Shown: positions 21,255 to 29,660, numbered from the stretch's first letter. The stretch: DNA of 33,964 nucleotides from UBA2428 sp002343545 (GCA_937952285.1 CALFZE010000044.1:1-33964), one strand, 5' to 3'. The notes: generated from the letters alone by a model not told the origin. Program-made: numbers and translations.

Positions 21255-23387
21255 TCAGGGCGAGGCGAGGGCGCGGCCCAGGGTGTCGACGCAACTCGAG
21301 GTCGGCGGCGACGACGCGAGGCCTTTGAGATCGGGAAGGGGAACGCGGAAGTTGGCCTCGCCCTGTTTCCACCAGCGCGACTGGTCGGCGTTCGTGAGGA
21401 CGTATTCGAGGGCGTCCGTCGAATCGTCCGCGAGCGAGATTTCGAAGAGGAGACTCGATCCGCGCCGAAGCGGCGCGATGTCCTGGTGGCTCGACCAGTC
21501 CGCCGGCGCGGCGCGCAGGCGCAGTCCGTTCGCTTCGGACTCGGGAATGCGGTGCCCGTGCCAGCGAATCTCGCCGTCGACGATGGGGGCCGAGACCAGC
21601 GTTTTGAGTTTCGCTTCGCGCTCGTCGAAGACGACCTGCCGAAGCCCTCCGCCGACCGGGTCGTTATCCTCGGAGAGCACGACGGCGAAATCCTTCAGCG
21701 GGCGGAAGCCGCGCTTGTTTTCGCGCACGCGAGCGTCGACGTAGCGACGGAAGACTTCGCGGTCTTGGGTCGCCAGATAGTCGTCCACCATTTCGACGAT
21801 GCGTTTTTTGAAGGTCTCCCGGTAGAGCTCGCTACGGTCGCGCGTGGCGACGGCGTTGCGCAGAAGGACCGAGCTCCGGAGCGCGTCCGGCTGGATTCCC
21901 TCGGAGCGGGCGTGATCGGCGACGACCGCGAGGTAGGCGCGCAAACTCCGCGTGAGGCGCGTGGCCTGCGCCTCGGGAATTTCCAGCTCGCGGACGAGGC
22001 GGCCGACGGCTTCGGGAAGCTCCGCGGGCGTGGCGCCGCCGAGCGTGATCTTCGCCAACGCGTCGAAGCGCGCGCGAAGTTTGAGGCGCGCGAAGTCGTC
22101 GCCGTGCCGAACGCCGACCGTCGCGTCGCGCGCGAGGAGCTCCTTGAGCGCTTCGCCGAGCGCGCGGCGTTCCGGCGCGTGACGGGTGGCGTCCATCCAT
22201 CGCCGCGCGAAGCCGAGCTGCTCGAGGTAAGCCGCGTCGAGATGTTGGGCGTAGAGGTTCTTGAGACGTCTCTGCATGACGTCCGGGAGCAGGAGCTTCC
22301 GCGTTTCCTCGGGACGAGGGGAGTGGTTGCGGATCGACTGGAAGAGCTCGACGTAGGACTTCTGCAGGTTGCCGATCTCGTCGAGGCTCGACGCAAGGTT
22401 TTTGTCGGCCGCGTGGTTCACGTAGCCCGGCATCGCCGTCACGCTCGCGTAGTCCAGGAAGCGTCCGCTCACCTCGATGTTCGAGGGCGAGAGCGCCCCG
22501 TGGAAAAGTCGCTTGGCGTGGGCCGCGGCCAGTTGCTCGACCTGCCGTTCGTACATCTCGTCGACGCCCGCGGCGAGCCGCGCGGCGGCGTCGCTCCCGT
22601 TCGGGGGACGCCGCGGCTCGGGAAGGGACGCGGCGAAGCGCTCGAGGGCGTTGCGCACGCGAACGTCTTCCGCGACTTGCCCGGCCGGCGGGGCGTAGCG
22701 AGGGGCTTCGATGAACTGGGCGGGTCTCAGCGGGTCTTCGCGCACGATGAGCGAGCGTCGTTCCCGGGTGCCGTCGGGCCAAACCGTGTAGGTACCCGTG
22801 TCGAGGACGAAGAGAACGCGGTTCGCCTTGTGGGGCAGTTCGGCGTGAAAGATCTCTCCCCAAACGGCTTCTTGCGCGGCCTCTTTGATCGAGCCGCCCC
22901 CGTGGCCGTGGCCGAAGTCGGAGCTCTCGCCGCGGACGGGAGTCTTGCCGATGTTCTTGACCTGGGTCGGTCCGCTCACGCCGGCCCGGGCGCTGCCCCC
23001 GTTGCTCGCGATTCCCCAGCCGCCGTAGCGATCCGCGAAAAAACGGCGAACGCCATCCCGGAACGCGTCGGGCGGATCTTGGACGTCCGGCACCATGTAG
23101 GCGAAAAGGTCGAGGATCTCGGCTTCGAAGTCGGGCGTGAGACCGCCTTCGGGGATTCGGATGCCGAGCTCTCGCAAGGCCTCGAAGTTGACCCACAGCA
23201 CGCGGGCGTTCGCGAGGCGCTTGGCTTCGAAGGGGACGTAAGACGAAGGGGGGAGCTTGTCGGGCGGCGCTTCGCCGACGTAGCTTCGCAGGCTTTGCCG
23301 GACGGCGTTCGGCGGGTCCGAACGCGAAAAACCGGCCGGAAGCGCGGCGAGCAGAAGCAGCGCGGCCCTCGACGAAAGTCTCTTCAC
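21255..23387 (-). CDS. Exported SelO-like (protein adenylyltransferase fold) protein with altered catalytic motif
   Basis: The 710-aa product has a signal peptide (AALLLLAALPAGFSRS). Residues 120-230 align in order with SelO landmarks: YGGWGIASNGGSARAG (P-loop equivalent), QVKNIGKTPVRG (K144, like QLKGxGxTPxSR), AAQEAVWGEIFHAELPHKAN (like LREYLxSEAMHALGxPTTR), and SLIVREDPLRPAQFIEA. Residues 295-322 match the SelO catalytic loop (HGALSPSNIEVSGRFLDYAS against HGVMNTDNMxxxGxxIDYG). The metal-binding N303 and D312 are kept, but the Asp of NTDN is Ser. The C-terminal 350 aa are novel to me. Export is odd for an ATP-dependent enzyme. It diverges from the FKBP lipoprotein gene. Confidence 0.65.
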   Translation of the reverse strand: MKRLSSRAALLLLAALPAGFSRSDPPNAVRQSLRSYVGEAPPDKLPPSSYVPFEAKRLANARVLWVNFEALRELGIRIPEGGLTPDFEAEILDLFAYMVPDVQDPPDAFRDGVRRFFADRYGGWGIASNGGSARAGVSGPTQVKNIGKTPVRGESSDFGHGHGGGSIKEAAQEAVWGEIFHAELPHKANRVLFVLDTGTYTVWPDGTRERRSLIVREDPLRPAQFIEAPRYAPPAGQVAEDVRVRNALERFAASLPEPRRPPNGSDAAARLAAGVDEMYERQVEQLAAAHAKRLFHGALSPSNIEVSGRFLDYASVTAMPGYVNHAADKNLASSLDEIGNLQKSYVELFQSIRNHSPRPEETRKLLLPDVMQRRLKNLYAQHLDAAYLEQLGFARRWMDATRHAPERRALGEALKELLARDATVGVRHGDDFARLKLRARFDALAKITLGGATPAELPEAVGRLVRELEIPEAQATRLTRSLRAYLAVVADHARSEGIQPDALRSSVLLRNAVATRDRSELYRETFKKRIVEMVDDYLATQDREVFRRYVDARVRENKRGFRPLKDFAVVLSEDNDPVGGGLRQVVFDEREAKLKTLVSAPIVDGEIRWHGHRIPESEANGLRLRAAPADWSSHQDIAPLRRGSSLLFEISLADDSTDALEYVLTNADQSRWWKQGEANFRVPLPDLKGLASSPPTSSCVDTLGRALASP

Positions 23388-23486
23388 GAAGCGTTATCGG
23401 AACTTTGTCGTCCCGACTAAAGGGGACGAAGCGGCTTCTTTGGTGTAGCGTGAGGGCCTCAGTTGAGATTGATGAGGAGGTCCCCC

Positions 23487-24173
23487 GTGAAAGCACTTCG
23501 CCAAATTCTTCCCTTTTCGCTCGTCGCCGTCGTGGGCCTTTCCGCCTGCACGAAGGACGTCAAGCTGGACGACCAAAAGAAGAAAATGAGCTACGCCATC
23601 GGTCAACAGATCGGTGAGTCCATCAAGTCGCAGGGCTTGGCGGTCGACGCCGACGTGCTCGCCGTTTCGATCAAGGATGTCATGGCCGGCCAGAAGAGCC
23701 GCCTGACTCCGGAAGAGATGCAGGCCACCATGATGGCCGCGCAGCAGGAGATGATCACCAAGCAAGCGGCCGAAGGCGAAGCGAACGCCAAGAAAGGCGC
23801 GGATTTTCTCGCGGCGAACAAAGCGAAAGAGGGCGTCGTGACGACCCCTTCGGGTTTGCAGTACAAGGTCGTGACGCCGGGTAAAGGCGCCACGCCCAAA
23901 GATTCCGACAGCGTCGTTTGCCACTACAAGGGCACGCTCATCGACGGCACCGAGTTCGACAGCTCCTACTCGCGCAACGAGCCGGCGGAATTCCCGGTGA
24001 ACGGCGTCATCGCGGGTTGGACCGAAGCCCTCAAGACGATGAAGGAAGGCGAAAAGCGCCAGCTCTTCATCCCTTCGGATCTTGCTTACGGACCGCAAGG
24101 CCGCCCGGGCATTCCCCCGAACTCCGTTCTGCTTTTCGACATCGAGCTCATCTCGGTTAAGAAGTCCAAGTAG
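23487..24173 (+). CDS. FKBP-type peptidyl-prolyl isomerase, lipoprotein
   Basis: Translation starts at GTG 23487, with GAGGAGG 6 nt upstream, giving 228 aa. The signal peptide ends in the lipobox LSAC (residues 17-20). An FkpA/Mip-like helical dimerisation domain follows (KKKMSYAIGQQIGESIKSQG, MQATMMAAQQEM), then the FKBP domain: TTPSGLQYKVV, VVCHYKGTLIDGTEFDSSY, GVIAGWTEALKTMKEGEK and a GIPPNSVLLFD end. It would act as a periplasmic or outer-membrane foldase. It closely resembles the cytosolic gene at 19,834 in protein and in parts of the DNA, so the two arose by duplication. Confidence 0.92.
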   Translation: MKALRQILPFSLVAVVGLSACTKDVKLDDQKKKMSYAIGQQIGESIKSQGLAVDADVLAVSIKDVMAGQKSRLTPEEMQATMMAAQQEMITKQAAEGEANAKKGADFLAANKAKEGVVTTPSGLQYKVVTPGKGATPKDSDSVVCHYKGTLIDGTEFDSSYSRNEPAEFPVNGVIAGWTEALKTMKEGEKRQLFIPSDLAYGPQGRPGIPPNSVLLFDIELISVKKSK

Positions 24174-24179
24174 GCCCCA

Positions 24180-24224
24180 CTTCGCTCCCGCTCGCGCCGT
24201 CAGGGCGACTTGGCGGGAGCGAAG
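24180..24224. terminator. Inverted repeat between convergent genes, probable bidirectional terminator
   Basis: CTTCGCTCCCGC (24180-24191) and GCGGGAGCGAAG (24213-24224) are perfectly complementary, with a 21-nt loop that adds a short TCGC/GCGA pairing. It lies just after the FKBP stop and covers the last codons of the convergent gene. No T-run is present. Confidence 0.5.
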
Positions 24225-24826
24225 AGAGATTGGCGCAGCGCCTCGGCGGAGCGCGTGACGAGGGCCCCTGTTTTGCCGCGCGGGTCTCGGTACTGGAGTC
24301 GGCCTTGCGCGTCGAAAGCGGGCTCGAAAGAGAAGGCCGCTTTCGACGCGAGCGTCTTGCGCCTCAGCGTCTCGAGGTCGACAACATCGAGCTTGACGAT
24401 CTTCTTGGATTTTTTGAAGGCCCGAAGCTCGGGGTCCGCCGGATCTTCGCCGAAAAACGGAAAGAGATCCAGCGCGACGAGCTCGTGCTGGGCGTTCAAG
24501 TGGCCCTTGGCGCCCTCCTCGGCGTAGTCCCGAAAACGCCGTTCCCGAACGTCGAAAATCACGACGCGAAAAAATCGTTCGTCCGGTTCGGTCGGGCTCA
24601 GCGTAAAGAAGAAGCGGGTTTCGGCGGCGTTCGACTGGGGCGGGTCGAGCGCCGCGGCCTCGCAAAGTCGGGTGCACGCGTAGCTCCAGCTTTGCTTGCC
24701 GATGCGAGCGGTGAGGCGTCGCGGCTCCACGTCGAAACTCGGCTTCGTGGCGTGGGCGAAGCTCCCCCCGATCAAGGCGAAGCCCGCCAAGCAAAGCTTA
24801 GGGCGCGTCACGAAAAGATTCCTCAT
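24200..24826 (-). CDS. Exported hypothetical protein
   Basis: The 208-aa product has a signal peptide (CLAGFALIGGSFAHA). The mature sequence includes RRLTARIGKQSWSYACTRLC, two or three Cys, and RFFRVVIFDVRERRFRDYA, then LVALDLFPFFGEDP and DVVDLETLRRKTLASKAAFS. It looks like a beta-rich periplasmic protein, with no family recognised. GGGAGGG lies just before the ATG. That ATG overlaps the stop of a 47-aa ORF (ATGA). It converges on the FKBP lipoprotein gene. Confidence 0.65.
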   Translation of the reverse strand: MRNLFVTRPKLCLAGFALIGGSFAHATKPSFDVEPRRLTARIGKQSWSYACTRLCEAAALDPPQSNAAETRFFFTLSPTEPDERFFRVVIFDVRERRFRDYAEEGAKGHLNAQHELVALDLFPFFGEDPADPELRAFKKSKKIVKLDVVDLETLRRKTLASKAAFSFEPAFDAQGRLQYRDPRGKTGALVTRSAEALRQSLFAPAKSP

Positions 24827-24966
24827 GTTCCCTCCCGCATCGGATTCTCGACGTCGAAGCTGAACCCGTAAGTTCGCGTGTAGCGCGCGTTGGCTACGGA
24901 GAATCGGGTCGTCGTCAAAGGACCGTGAGGCCGCGAGTTGCCTTCGCGGCGAGGGACTTCGAACAT
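24823..24966 (-). CDS. Possible 47-aa small protein coupled to the exported hypothetical gene
   Basis: The ORF starts at ATG 24966 and ends in an ATGA overlap with the next gene. It includes MFEVPRREGNSRPHGPL, FSVANARYTRTYGFSF and DVENPMREGT. The balanced aromatic and charged composition and the exact overlap suggest coding, but the ribosome binding site is weak. The frame stays open further upstream, so it could also be the 3' end of an older gene. Confidence 0.35.
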   Translation of the reverse strand: MFEVPRREGNSRPHGPLTTTRFSVANARYTRTYGFSFDVENPMREGT

Positions 24967-25011
24967 GGGTCTTCGCGCCGCGAAAGTCGCGGCTCCGAAG
25001 GGGGACGGACC

Positions 25012-25425
25012 ATGGGACTCAATGAAAAACGCCTTATCCAACAGATCGCCACCGAAGATCAGGCTCAGGCGCAGCAAGCCCTCAACGAGGGGTTGGGCGC
25101 GCCGCTTGAATTCGTCATCGACGTGGCCTCGTTTCCCGAAAACGCCGAGGTTCTGGCGTGTTACCAAAACTACCGCGCGTACGGGCCCTTGCTCGTGGCG
25201 AAGGTCCTCGCTTCGATCGCTTCCGATGCCATGGGGCGCGACGCGATTCGGGCGAAGATCTCGAAGGTCGTCTTCCGCAACTCGGCCCGCGCCGCCGAGA
25301 ACCCCGGTGATAAGGGAGTCGAACTGCGCGACGGCGTGTTGACCGTGACGTGCAGCTTTTACGGCTACTCCGATCGCCTTTTCGGCGAGGAGGACCTCAA
25401 ATCCCTCATCGAGGCGATGCTCTAA
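25012..25425 (+). CDS. Hypothetical soluble protein, first gene of a two-gene operon
   Basis: From ATG 25012, preceded by an AAGGGGG purine run, the product is 137 aa. It reads MGLNEKRLIQQIATEDQAQA, then PLEFVIDVASFPENAEVL, VAKVLASIASDAMGRDAIRA and LTVTCSFYGYSDRLFGEEDL. It has no signal peptide or membrane segment and resembles a small alpha/beta fold. No family is recognised. The next gene starts 1 nt after its stop, so the two probably work together. Confidence 0.65.
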   Translation: MGLNEKRLIQQIATEDQAQAQQALNEGLGAPLEFVIDVASFPENAEVLACYQNYRAYGPLLVAKVLASIASDAMGRDAIRAKISKVVFRNSARAAENPGDKGVELRDGVLTVTCSFYGYSDRLFGEEDLKSLIEAML

Positions 25426-25426
25426 G

Positions 25427-26068
25427 GTGGCCGGCGCGACGCGAAGCCTGGCGCAGTTGCGGCCCTTCGGTATCCCCGAGCTTTTGCGTTTTCTCGTTTC
25501 GGACGCCGCCGTCGTTAAGGGGCTCCCGTGTTCCTTCGTGCTCCGCTCGGGAACGCGCCTCGTCGGCACTCTCTTGGCTTACGGCGGGGAAGATGCCGAC
25601 CTCCTTATTCGTTCGGCGGAACGCGGCGTCGAATCGCTCGTATGCGTGCGATCGCGCGAGCTCGCGGCCATCGAGATCGGCTCGGTTTCGAGCTGGCTCG
25701 AGTCGTTGCCCGCGGAATGGCTGCGGCCCCGGCCGCCGACGGGTGGGTTGGCTTGGCGCCGCTTTCTCGCGGCGCTCCCGGCGCATTGGGAGGCCGCGTT
25801 CGGGCGCCCGGTTTCGTTCGATACCGTTGCGCTCGAAGCTTCGCCTCCGCTCGATGGAGAGGCGCTGCTCGGGGCCTGGCGGGAGGCGGTCGAGGGAATC
25901 GCGGCCGAACCCTTCGGTCGCTCGCACGTGGGCGAACGGGTCGCGCTCGTGAAGTTGCTTCCCGGCGCGAATCTCCTCGTGCGTTTCGAGGAAGCCGCGC
26001 TTATCGTCGAGGTGGCGGAGGGGGCCACCGCCGTCGAGATCCGCCGAGCGCTCGACACGGTTTTTTGA
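25427..26068 (+). CDS. Hypothetical protein, second gene of the operon
   Basis: The 213-aa product starts at GTG 25427, immediately after the upstream stop, without its own clear ribosome binding site, as in coupled translation. It includes GIPELLRFLVSDAAVVKGLP, LVGTLLAYGGEDADLLIRSA, AFGRPVSFDTVALEASPPLD and VALVKLLPGANLLVRFEEAA. It is Ala/Leu-rich and soluble, and no family is recognised. The strand is well supported by context. The 166 nt that follow (26,069-26,234) hold no gene but include a small stem (AGTCTC with GAGACT) near 26,170. Confidence 0.6.
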   Translation: MAGATRSLAQLRPFGIPELLRFLVSDAAVVKGLPCSFVLRSGTRLVGTLLAYGGEDADLLIRSAERGVESLVCVRSRELAAIEIGSVSSWLESLPAEWLRPRPPTGGLAWRRFLAALPAHWEAAFGRPVSFDTVALEASPPLDGEALLGAWREAVEGIAAEPFGRSHVGERVALVKLLPGANLLVRFEEAALIVEVAEGATAVEIRRALDTVF

Positions 26069-26234
26069 TCGGCCGCCGTGGACTCGGGGCGCGGACATCT
26101 CCCGAAAAACTCAGGCGAATTTCGGCTAAAAACGACGAAGGCGCTTCGCGCGCCCAAAATGGGCATTGAGTCTCCCATCGTTTTTCGAGACTTTGCGGGG
26201 TACCGAAACCTCGCAATTTGGAAAGGACGATCAC

Positions 26235-27050
26235 ATGCGTTTCTCTTGGATCTCGGGACTCTTGGCTTTGGCGGCTCTTGTTCCCTCGCTCGCTTCGGCG
26301 CAGCGCGGTCGTCCCGGCGGCGGCGGAAACGACGCGGCCTTCGAGCTTTGCAACGCGTACAGCTACGCCTCGGATCGCGAAAACTGCGTTCGCGCCCTCA
26401 TGCAAAAGAGTTTCTTCGACGTGAGCGCGGTGGAAGTTTGTCGGAGCTACTCCTACGCTTCGGATAAGCAGAGCTGCATCCTCGCGTTGGCCGACAAGCG
26501 CTTCGACGCCGGCGGCACGCGGGTCTGCCTGGGCTTCTCGTATTCCTCCGACAAGCAGAGCTGCATGGCGCGCATCGCCGACATGCGCTTCCCCTCGGCC
26601 GTCGTCGAGACTTGCTCGAGCTATTCCTACGCTTCGGATCGCTTGAACTGCCTCGTGAGTATGGGCGGTGGCGGGGGTGGTAGCGGCGGCAGTGGTGGAC
26701 GCGGTCCCCGGGGCCTCGATGCCGCGCAGACGATTTGCCAGGCTTTCAGCTACGCCTCGGATCGTCAGAACTGCCTGACGCGTCTGATGCAGCAGTCCTC
26801 GTTCGATCGTAACGCCGTCGAGGTTTGCCGCACCTATTCCTACGCTTCGGACCAGCTGAACTGCATCGTGAATCTGGCGAACAAGAGCTTCGACGCCGGC
26901 GGCACGCGCATTTGCCAAGGATTCAGCTACGCTTCGGACAAGCAAAACTGCATGGCGCGCATCGCGGACCGCCGCTTCCCCTCGGTTCTCGTCGAGACCT
27001 GCTCGGCGTACTCCTACGCCTCGGATCGTTTGAATTGCCTGCTCCGCTAA
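26235..27050 (+). CDS. Exported protein with eight Cys-pair 'SYASD' repeats
   Basis: From ATG 26235, with AAGGA upstream, the product is 271 aa. After a signal peptide (to LASA) and a Gly-rich spacer come four repeats, a Gly/Ser linker (about residues 140-160) and four more. Each repeat carries C-x3-[YF]-S-Y-[AS]-S-D-x3-C: CNAYSYASDRENC, CRSYSYASDKQSC, CLGFSYSSDKQSC, CSSYSYASDRLNC, then CQAFSYASDRQNC, CRTYSYASDQLNC, CQGFSYASDKQNC and CSAYSYASDRLNC. Repeats are about 28-29 residues apart. Matching positions in the two halves are more alike than neighbours (FDAGGTR before the third and seventh), so a four-repeat block was duplicated. Each Cys pair could form a disulfide. No family is recognised. 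Confidence 0.85.
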   Translation: MRFSWISGLLALAALVPSLASAQRGRPGGGGNDAAFELCNAYSYASDRENCVRALMQKSFFDVSAVEVCRSYSYASDKQSCILALADKRFDAGGTRVCLGFSYSSDKQSCMARIADMRFPSAVVETCSSYSYASDRLNCLVSMGGGGGGSGGSGGRGPRGLDAAQTICQAFSYASDRQNCLTRLMQQSSFDRNAVEVCRTYSYASDQLNCIVNLANKSFDAGGTRICQGFSYASDKQNCMARIADRRFPSVLVETCSAYSYASDRLNCLLR

Positions 27051-27069
27051 GCGGAGACCGCCTTTGGCT

Positions 27070-27099
27070 CCTTCGTTCCGCTGGGGGCGGGACGAAAGG
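27070..27099 (+). terminator. Hairpin downstream of the Cys-repeat gene
   Basis: CCTTCGTTCCGC and GCGGGACGAAAGG pair over about 12 positions, with one G-T pair and one bulged A, shortly after the stop codon. No T-run follows. It is a likely transcription end or RNA-stabilising stem. Confidence 0.4.
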
Positions 27100-27170
27100 G
27101 CCGCGCCGGGGCCTTGGCAGTCGTCTTCAAAGAAAGTAGCGTAAGGGCTCAACTTTTTTGGAGGATTCGC

Positions 27171-28688
27171 ATGCCCGCGTCGTCGCTCGAAGATCTCGTT
27201 TCGCTCTGTAAACGTCGCGGTTTTATCTTCCCTGGCTCGGACCTCTACGGTGGCCTGCAGGGTACCTACGACTACGGCCCGCTCGGGGTCGAGCTCAAGA
27301 ACAACCTCAAAGCTTCGTGGTGGAAGTCCGTCGTGTTCGAGCGCGACGACATGGAGGGGCTCGACGCCTCGATCCTCACGCATCGCATGGTGCTCAAGTA
27401 CTCGGGCCACGAGGCGACCTTCACGGACCCGCTCATCGATAACCGTAAGAGCAAAAAGCGCTATCGCTTGGACCATCTGCTCAAGGACCAGAAACCCGCG
27501 GTGCTCGAAGCTTTGCGCGCGGCCCTTTCGCTCGGTGCGGACGCCGAAGTCGGCGCCCTCTGCGGCGCGCTGCTGAAGAACGGCGAGGCCGGTGAGGCCG
27601 CGCTCAAGGCGGCCAAGGTCGTGGACCCGGCCGACGGCGCACCCGGCGATTGGACGCCGCCGCGTCCCTTCAACATGATGTTCAAGACGACGGTCGGCCC
27701 CGTGGCCGAAGAGGGCTCCTACGCCTACCTGCGCCCGGAGACGGCGCAGGGGATCTTCGTGAACTTCAAGAACATCGTCGACTCGACCTCGCGCAAGCTG
27801 CCCTTCGGCGTCGCGCAGATCGGCAAGGCCTTCCGCAACGAGATCACGCCGCGCAACTTCGTCTTTCGCGTGCGCGAGTTCGAGCAGATGGAGATCGAGT
27901 ACTTCGTGAAGCCCGGTAGCGACGAGAAGTGCCACGAGGAGTGGCTCGAAGCCCGGCTCAAGTGGTGGGAAGATCAGGGCGTCCCGCGCGCGCAGATCAA
28001 GGTCTACGACGTTCCCAAGGGCGACCTCGCGCACTACTCGAAGCGCACGTATGACCTCATGTACAACTTCCCCACGCTCGGCTTCGACGAGATCGAAGGT
28101 ATCGCGAACCGCTCGGACTACGACTTGGGCTCGCACACGCGCAACCAGGCCGAGCTCGGGCTCCAGGCCACGGTCGCGCCGAACACGGACTCCGTGTCGA
28201 AGCTCGCGATCCTGGACCAAGAGACGAACAAGTGGGTCGTGCCCTTCGTGATCGAGCCTTCGTGCGGCGTGGACCGCGCCGTGCTGGCCGTATTGTCGGA
28301 ATCCTTCGAGAAGGAAAAGCTCGAGAACGACTCCGAGCGTATCGTGCTCAAGCTCAAGCCGCACCTCGCGCCCATCAAAGTGGCCGTGATCCCGCTCGCC
28401 AAGAACAAGGAAGAGATCACGAGCGTCGCGAAGAAGCTCAAGAACGATCTGCAGAAACTCGGTCTCGGCCGCATCCTTTACGAGGACACGGGGAACGTGG
28501 GCAAGGGCTACCGTCGCCACGACGAGATCGGCACGCCCTTCTGCGTGACGGTCGACTACGATACGCTCGGCCGCAGCGAGGACACTTCGGTGCACGGCAC
28601 GGTGACCGTGCGCGATCGCGACACGATGAAGCAGGAGCGCGTGAAGCTCGAGGAGCTGCCGGACTTCATTCGCCGCAAATTCGCCTAA
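27171..28688 (+). CDS. glyS: Glycine--tRNA ligase, dimeric (alpha2) type
   Basis: The 505-aa class II synthetase charges tRNA-Gly. GGAGG lies 7 nt before the ATG at 27171. The N terminus has the alpha2-type signature RGFIFPGSDLYGGLQGTYDY and GPLGVELKNN. Class II motif 2 is FRNEITPRNFVFRVREFEQM, preceded by RPETAQGIFVNFKN. Motif 3 is IEPSCGVDRAVLAV, and the anticodon-binding domain forms the C terminus (IKVAVIPLAKNKEE to IRRKFA). An Ala-rich insertion near residues 105-150 (ALRAALSLGADAEVGALCGA) precedes the NMMFKT block. Proteobacteria mostly use the alpha2-beta2 enzyme, so this form helps place the organism. It stands alone. Confidence 0.95.
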   Translation: MPASSLEDLVSLCKRRGFIFPGSDLYGGLQGTYDYGPLGVELKNNLKASWWKSVVFERDDMEGLDASILTHRMVLKYSGHEATFTDPLIDNRKSKKRYRLDHLLKDQKPAVLEALRAALSLGADAEVGALCGALLKNGEAGEAALKAAKVVDPADGAPGDWTPPRPFNMMFKTTVGPVAEEGSYAYLRPETAQGIFVNFKNIVDSTSRKLPFGVAQIGKAFRNEITPRNFVFRVREFEQMEIEYFVKPGSDEKCHEEWLEARLKWWEDQGVPRAQIKVYDVPKGDLAHYSKRTYDLMYNFPTLGFDEIEGIANRSDYDLGSHTRNQAELGLQATVAPNTDSVSKLAILDQETNKWVVPFVIEPSCGVDRAVLAVLSESFEKEKLENDSERIVLKLKPHLAPIKVAVIPLAKNKEEITSVAKKLKNDLQKLGLGRILYEDTGNVGKGYRRHDEIGTPFCVTVDYDTLGRSEDTSVHGTVTVRDRDTMKQERVKLEELPDFIRRKFA

Positions 28689-28744
28689 GCCGGGTCGACG
28701 CGCGCGGGATTAAGGATCCCGCCGGAAAACTCCGACGAGGGGGT

Positions 28745-29488
28745 ATGTGGCTTCCCGGGATTTCGCCGTGGGTTCGTGCTTTCACGCTCGCCTGTGCGGT
28801 GGGGTCGGCGACGAAGGGAGTGGGGGCGCCGGCCGAAGCTTCGCGCGTGCTCTTTCTGGGGGATTCCCTGAGCATCGGCTACTTCGGTTTTGCGGTGGAC
28901 CAGACGCTGCGCGCGCGTCCGGACCTCGAGCTCTGGAGCGTCCTGGCTTGCGGCAGCCATCCTTGGTCCTGGATCCGGACGACGGGGCCGGGAAAGACGA
29001 CGTGCGGTTACTTCGAAAAACGCGACGGCCGCGAGGATCGCGCCGAATACAATCCGCTGGTGAAACGCGCGCCGCTTCGGGCCATCCCCAAGCTCGAAGC
29101 GATGCTCAAGGAATTCCGTCCGCGGCTCGTGATCCTGCAGCAGGGGAGCAATTTTCTGGAGGGTCTCCAAGCCGGCGACGCGAAGAATATGGCGCGCGCG
29201 ATCGCGCAGCTTCGCGACGAAGTCTTGGGGGATCCGCGCAAGCCCGTGCGGCGTTGTCTGTGGGTGCTTCCGCCCGACGCGCGTCGCTTCGGCAAGGAGC
29301 TGCAGCAGCGTCTTTACGATCTCGTGGCGGCGAACGCCAAGGGGTGCGTGCTCTTCGATAGCCGGACCGTGACGGCGTACCCGGCCACGGGCGGGGACGG
29401 CGAGCATTACGAGTCGCGCGCGACCGCCGACATGATGCGCTTGTGGGCGCGCGAAGTGGTCGCGGAAGCTTTGCGTCTGCTGCGTTGA
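28745..29488 (+). CDS. Exported SGNH/GDSL-type hydrolase
   Basis: From ATG 28745, with GAGGGGG just upstream, the product is 247 aa. A signal-like N terminus (WVRAFTLACAVGSATKGVGA) precedes block I VLFLGDSLSIGYFG with the nucleophile Ser. Block II Gly is in VLACGSHPW, block III is ILQQGSNFL (G-x-N) and a C-terminal DGEHYESRATADMM could provide the catalytic His. Such enzymes are esterases, lipases or O-acetyl hydrolases; the substrate here is unknown, perhaps cell-wall or exopolysaccharide acetyl groups. The 172 nt downstream hold an AT-rich stretch (TTATTGAATTAAATC) and the promoter region of the YceI gene. Confidence 0.75.
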   Translation: MWLPGISPWVRAFTLACAVGSATKGVGAPAEASRVLFLGDSLSIGYFGFAVDQTLRARPDLELWSVLACGSHPWSWIRTTGPGKTTCGYFEKRDGREDRAEYNPLVKRAPLRAIPKLEAMLKEFRPRLVILQQGSNFLEGLQAGDAKNMARAIAQLRDEVLGDPRKPVRRCLWVLPPDARRFGKELQQRLYDLVAANAKGCVLFDSRTVTAYPATGGDGEHYESRATADMMRLWAREVVAEALRLLR

Positions 29489-29660
29489 TGCGATTATTGA
29501 ATTAAATCGAACGGATAGGCGCAGTTTGGGGTCTCTGAAATCGTAACATTTGGTAACGCGCTAGTGGACTTAGCTGCGTCTGGGCGTGGGGTGAAAGGGC
29601 TTTTATCTTGGGAGTCGTCGGAGCAAGGGCTTCGATGCTGAACCAAGAAGGAGTTCGATC

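Noticed and set aside
21486..23420. 644-codon plus-strand ORF antisense to the SelO-like gene, and a 554-codon minus-strand ORF in another frame
   Set aside because: The SelO-like frame has a signal peptide and family motifs; the others are low-complexity Arg/Ala-rich shadows.
26001..28595. 864-codon minus-strand ORF antisense to the Cys-repeat and glycyl-tRNA synthetase genes
   Set aside because: It mirrors two genes with clear function on the other strand. High GC at third positions removes antisense stops, and its composition (many Arg, Val, His) has no domain.
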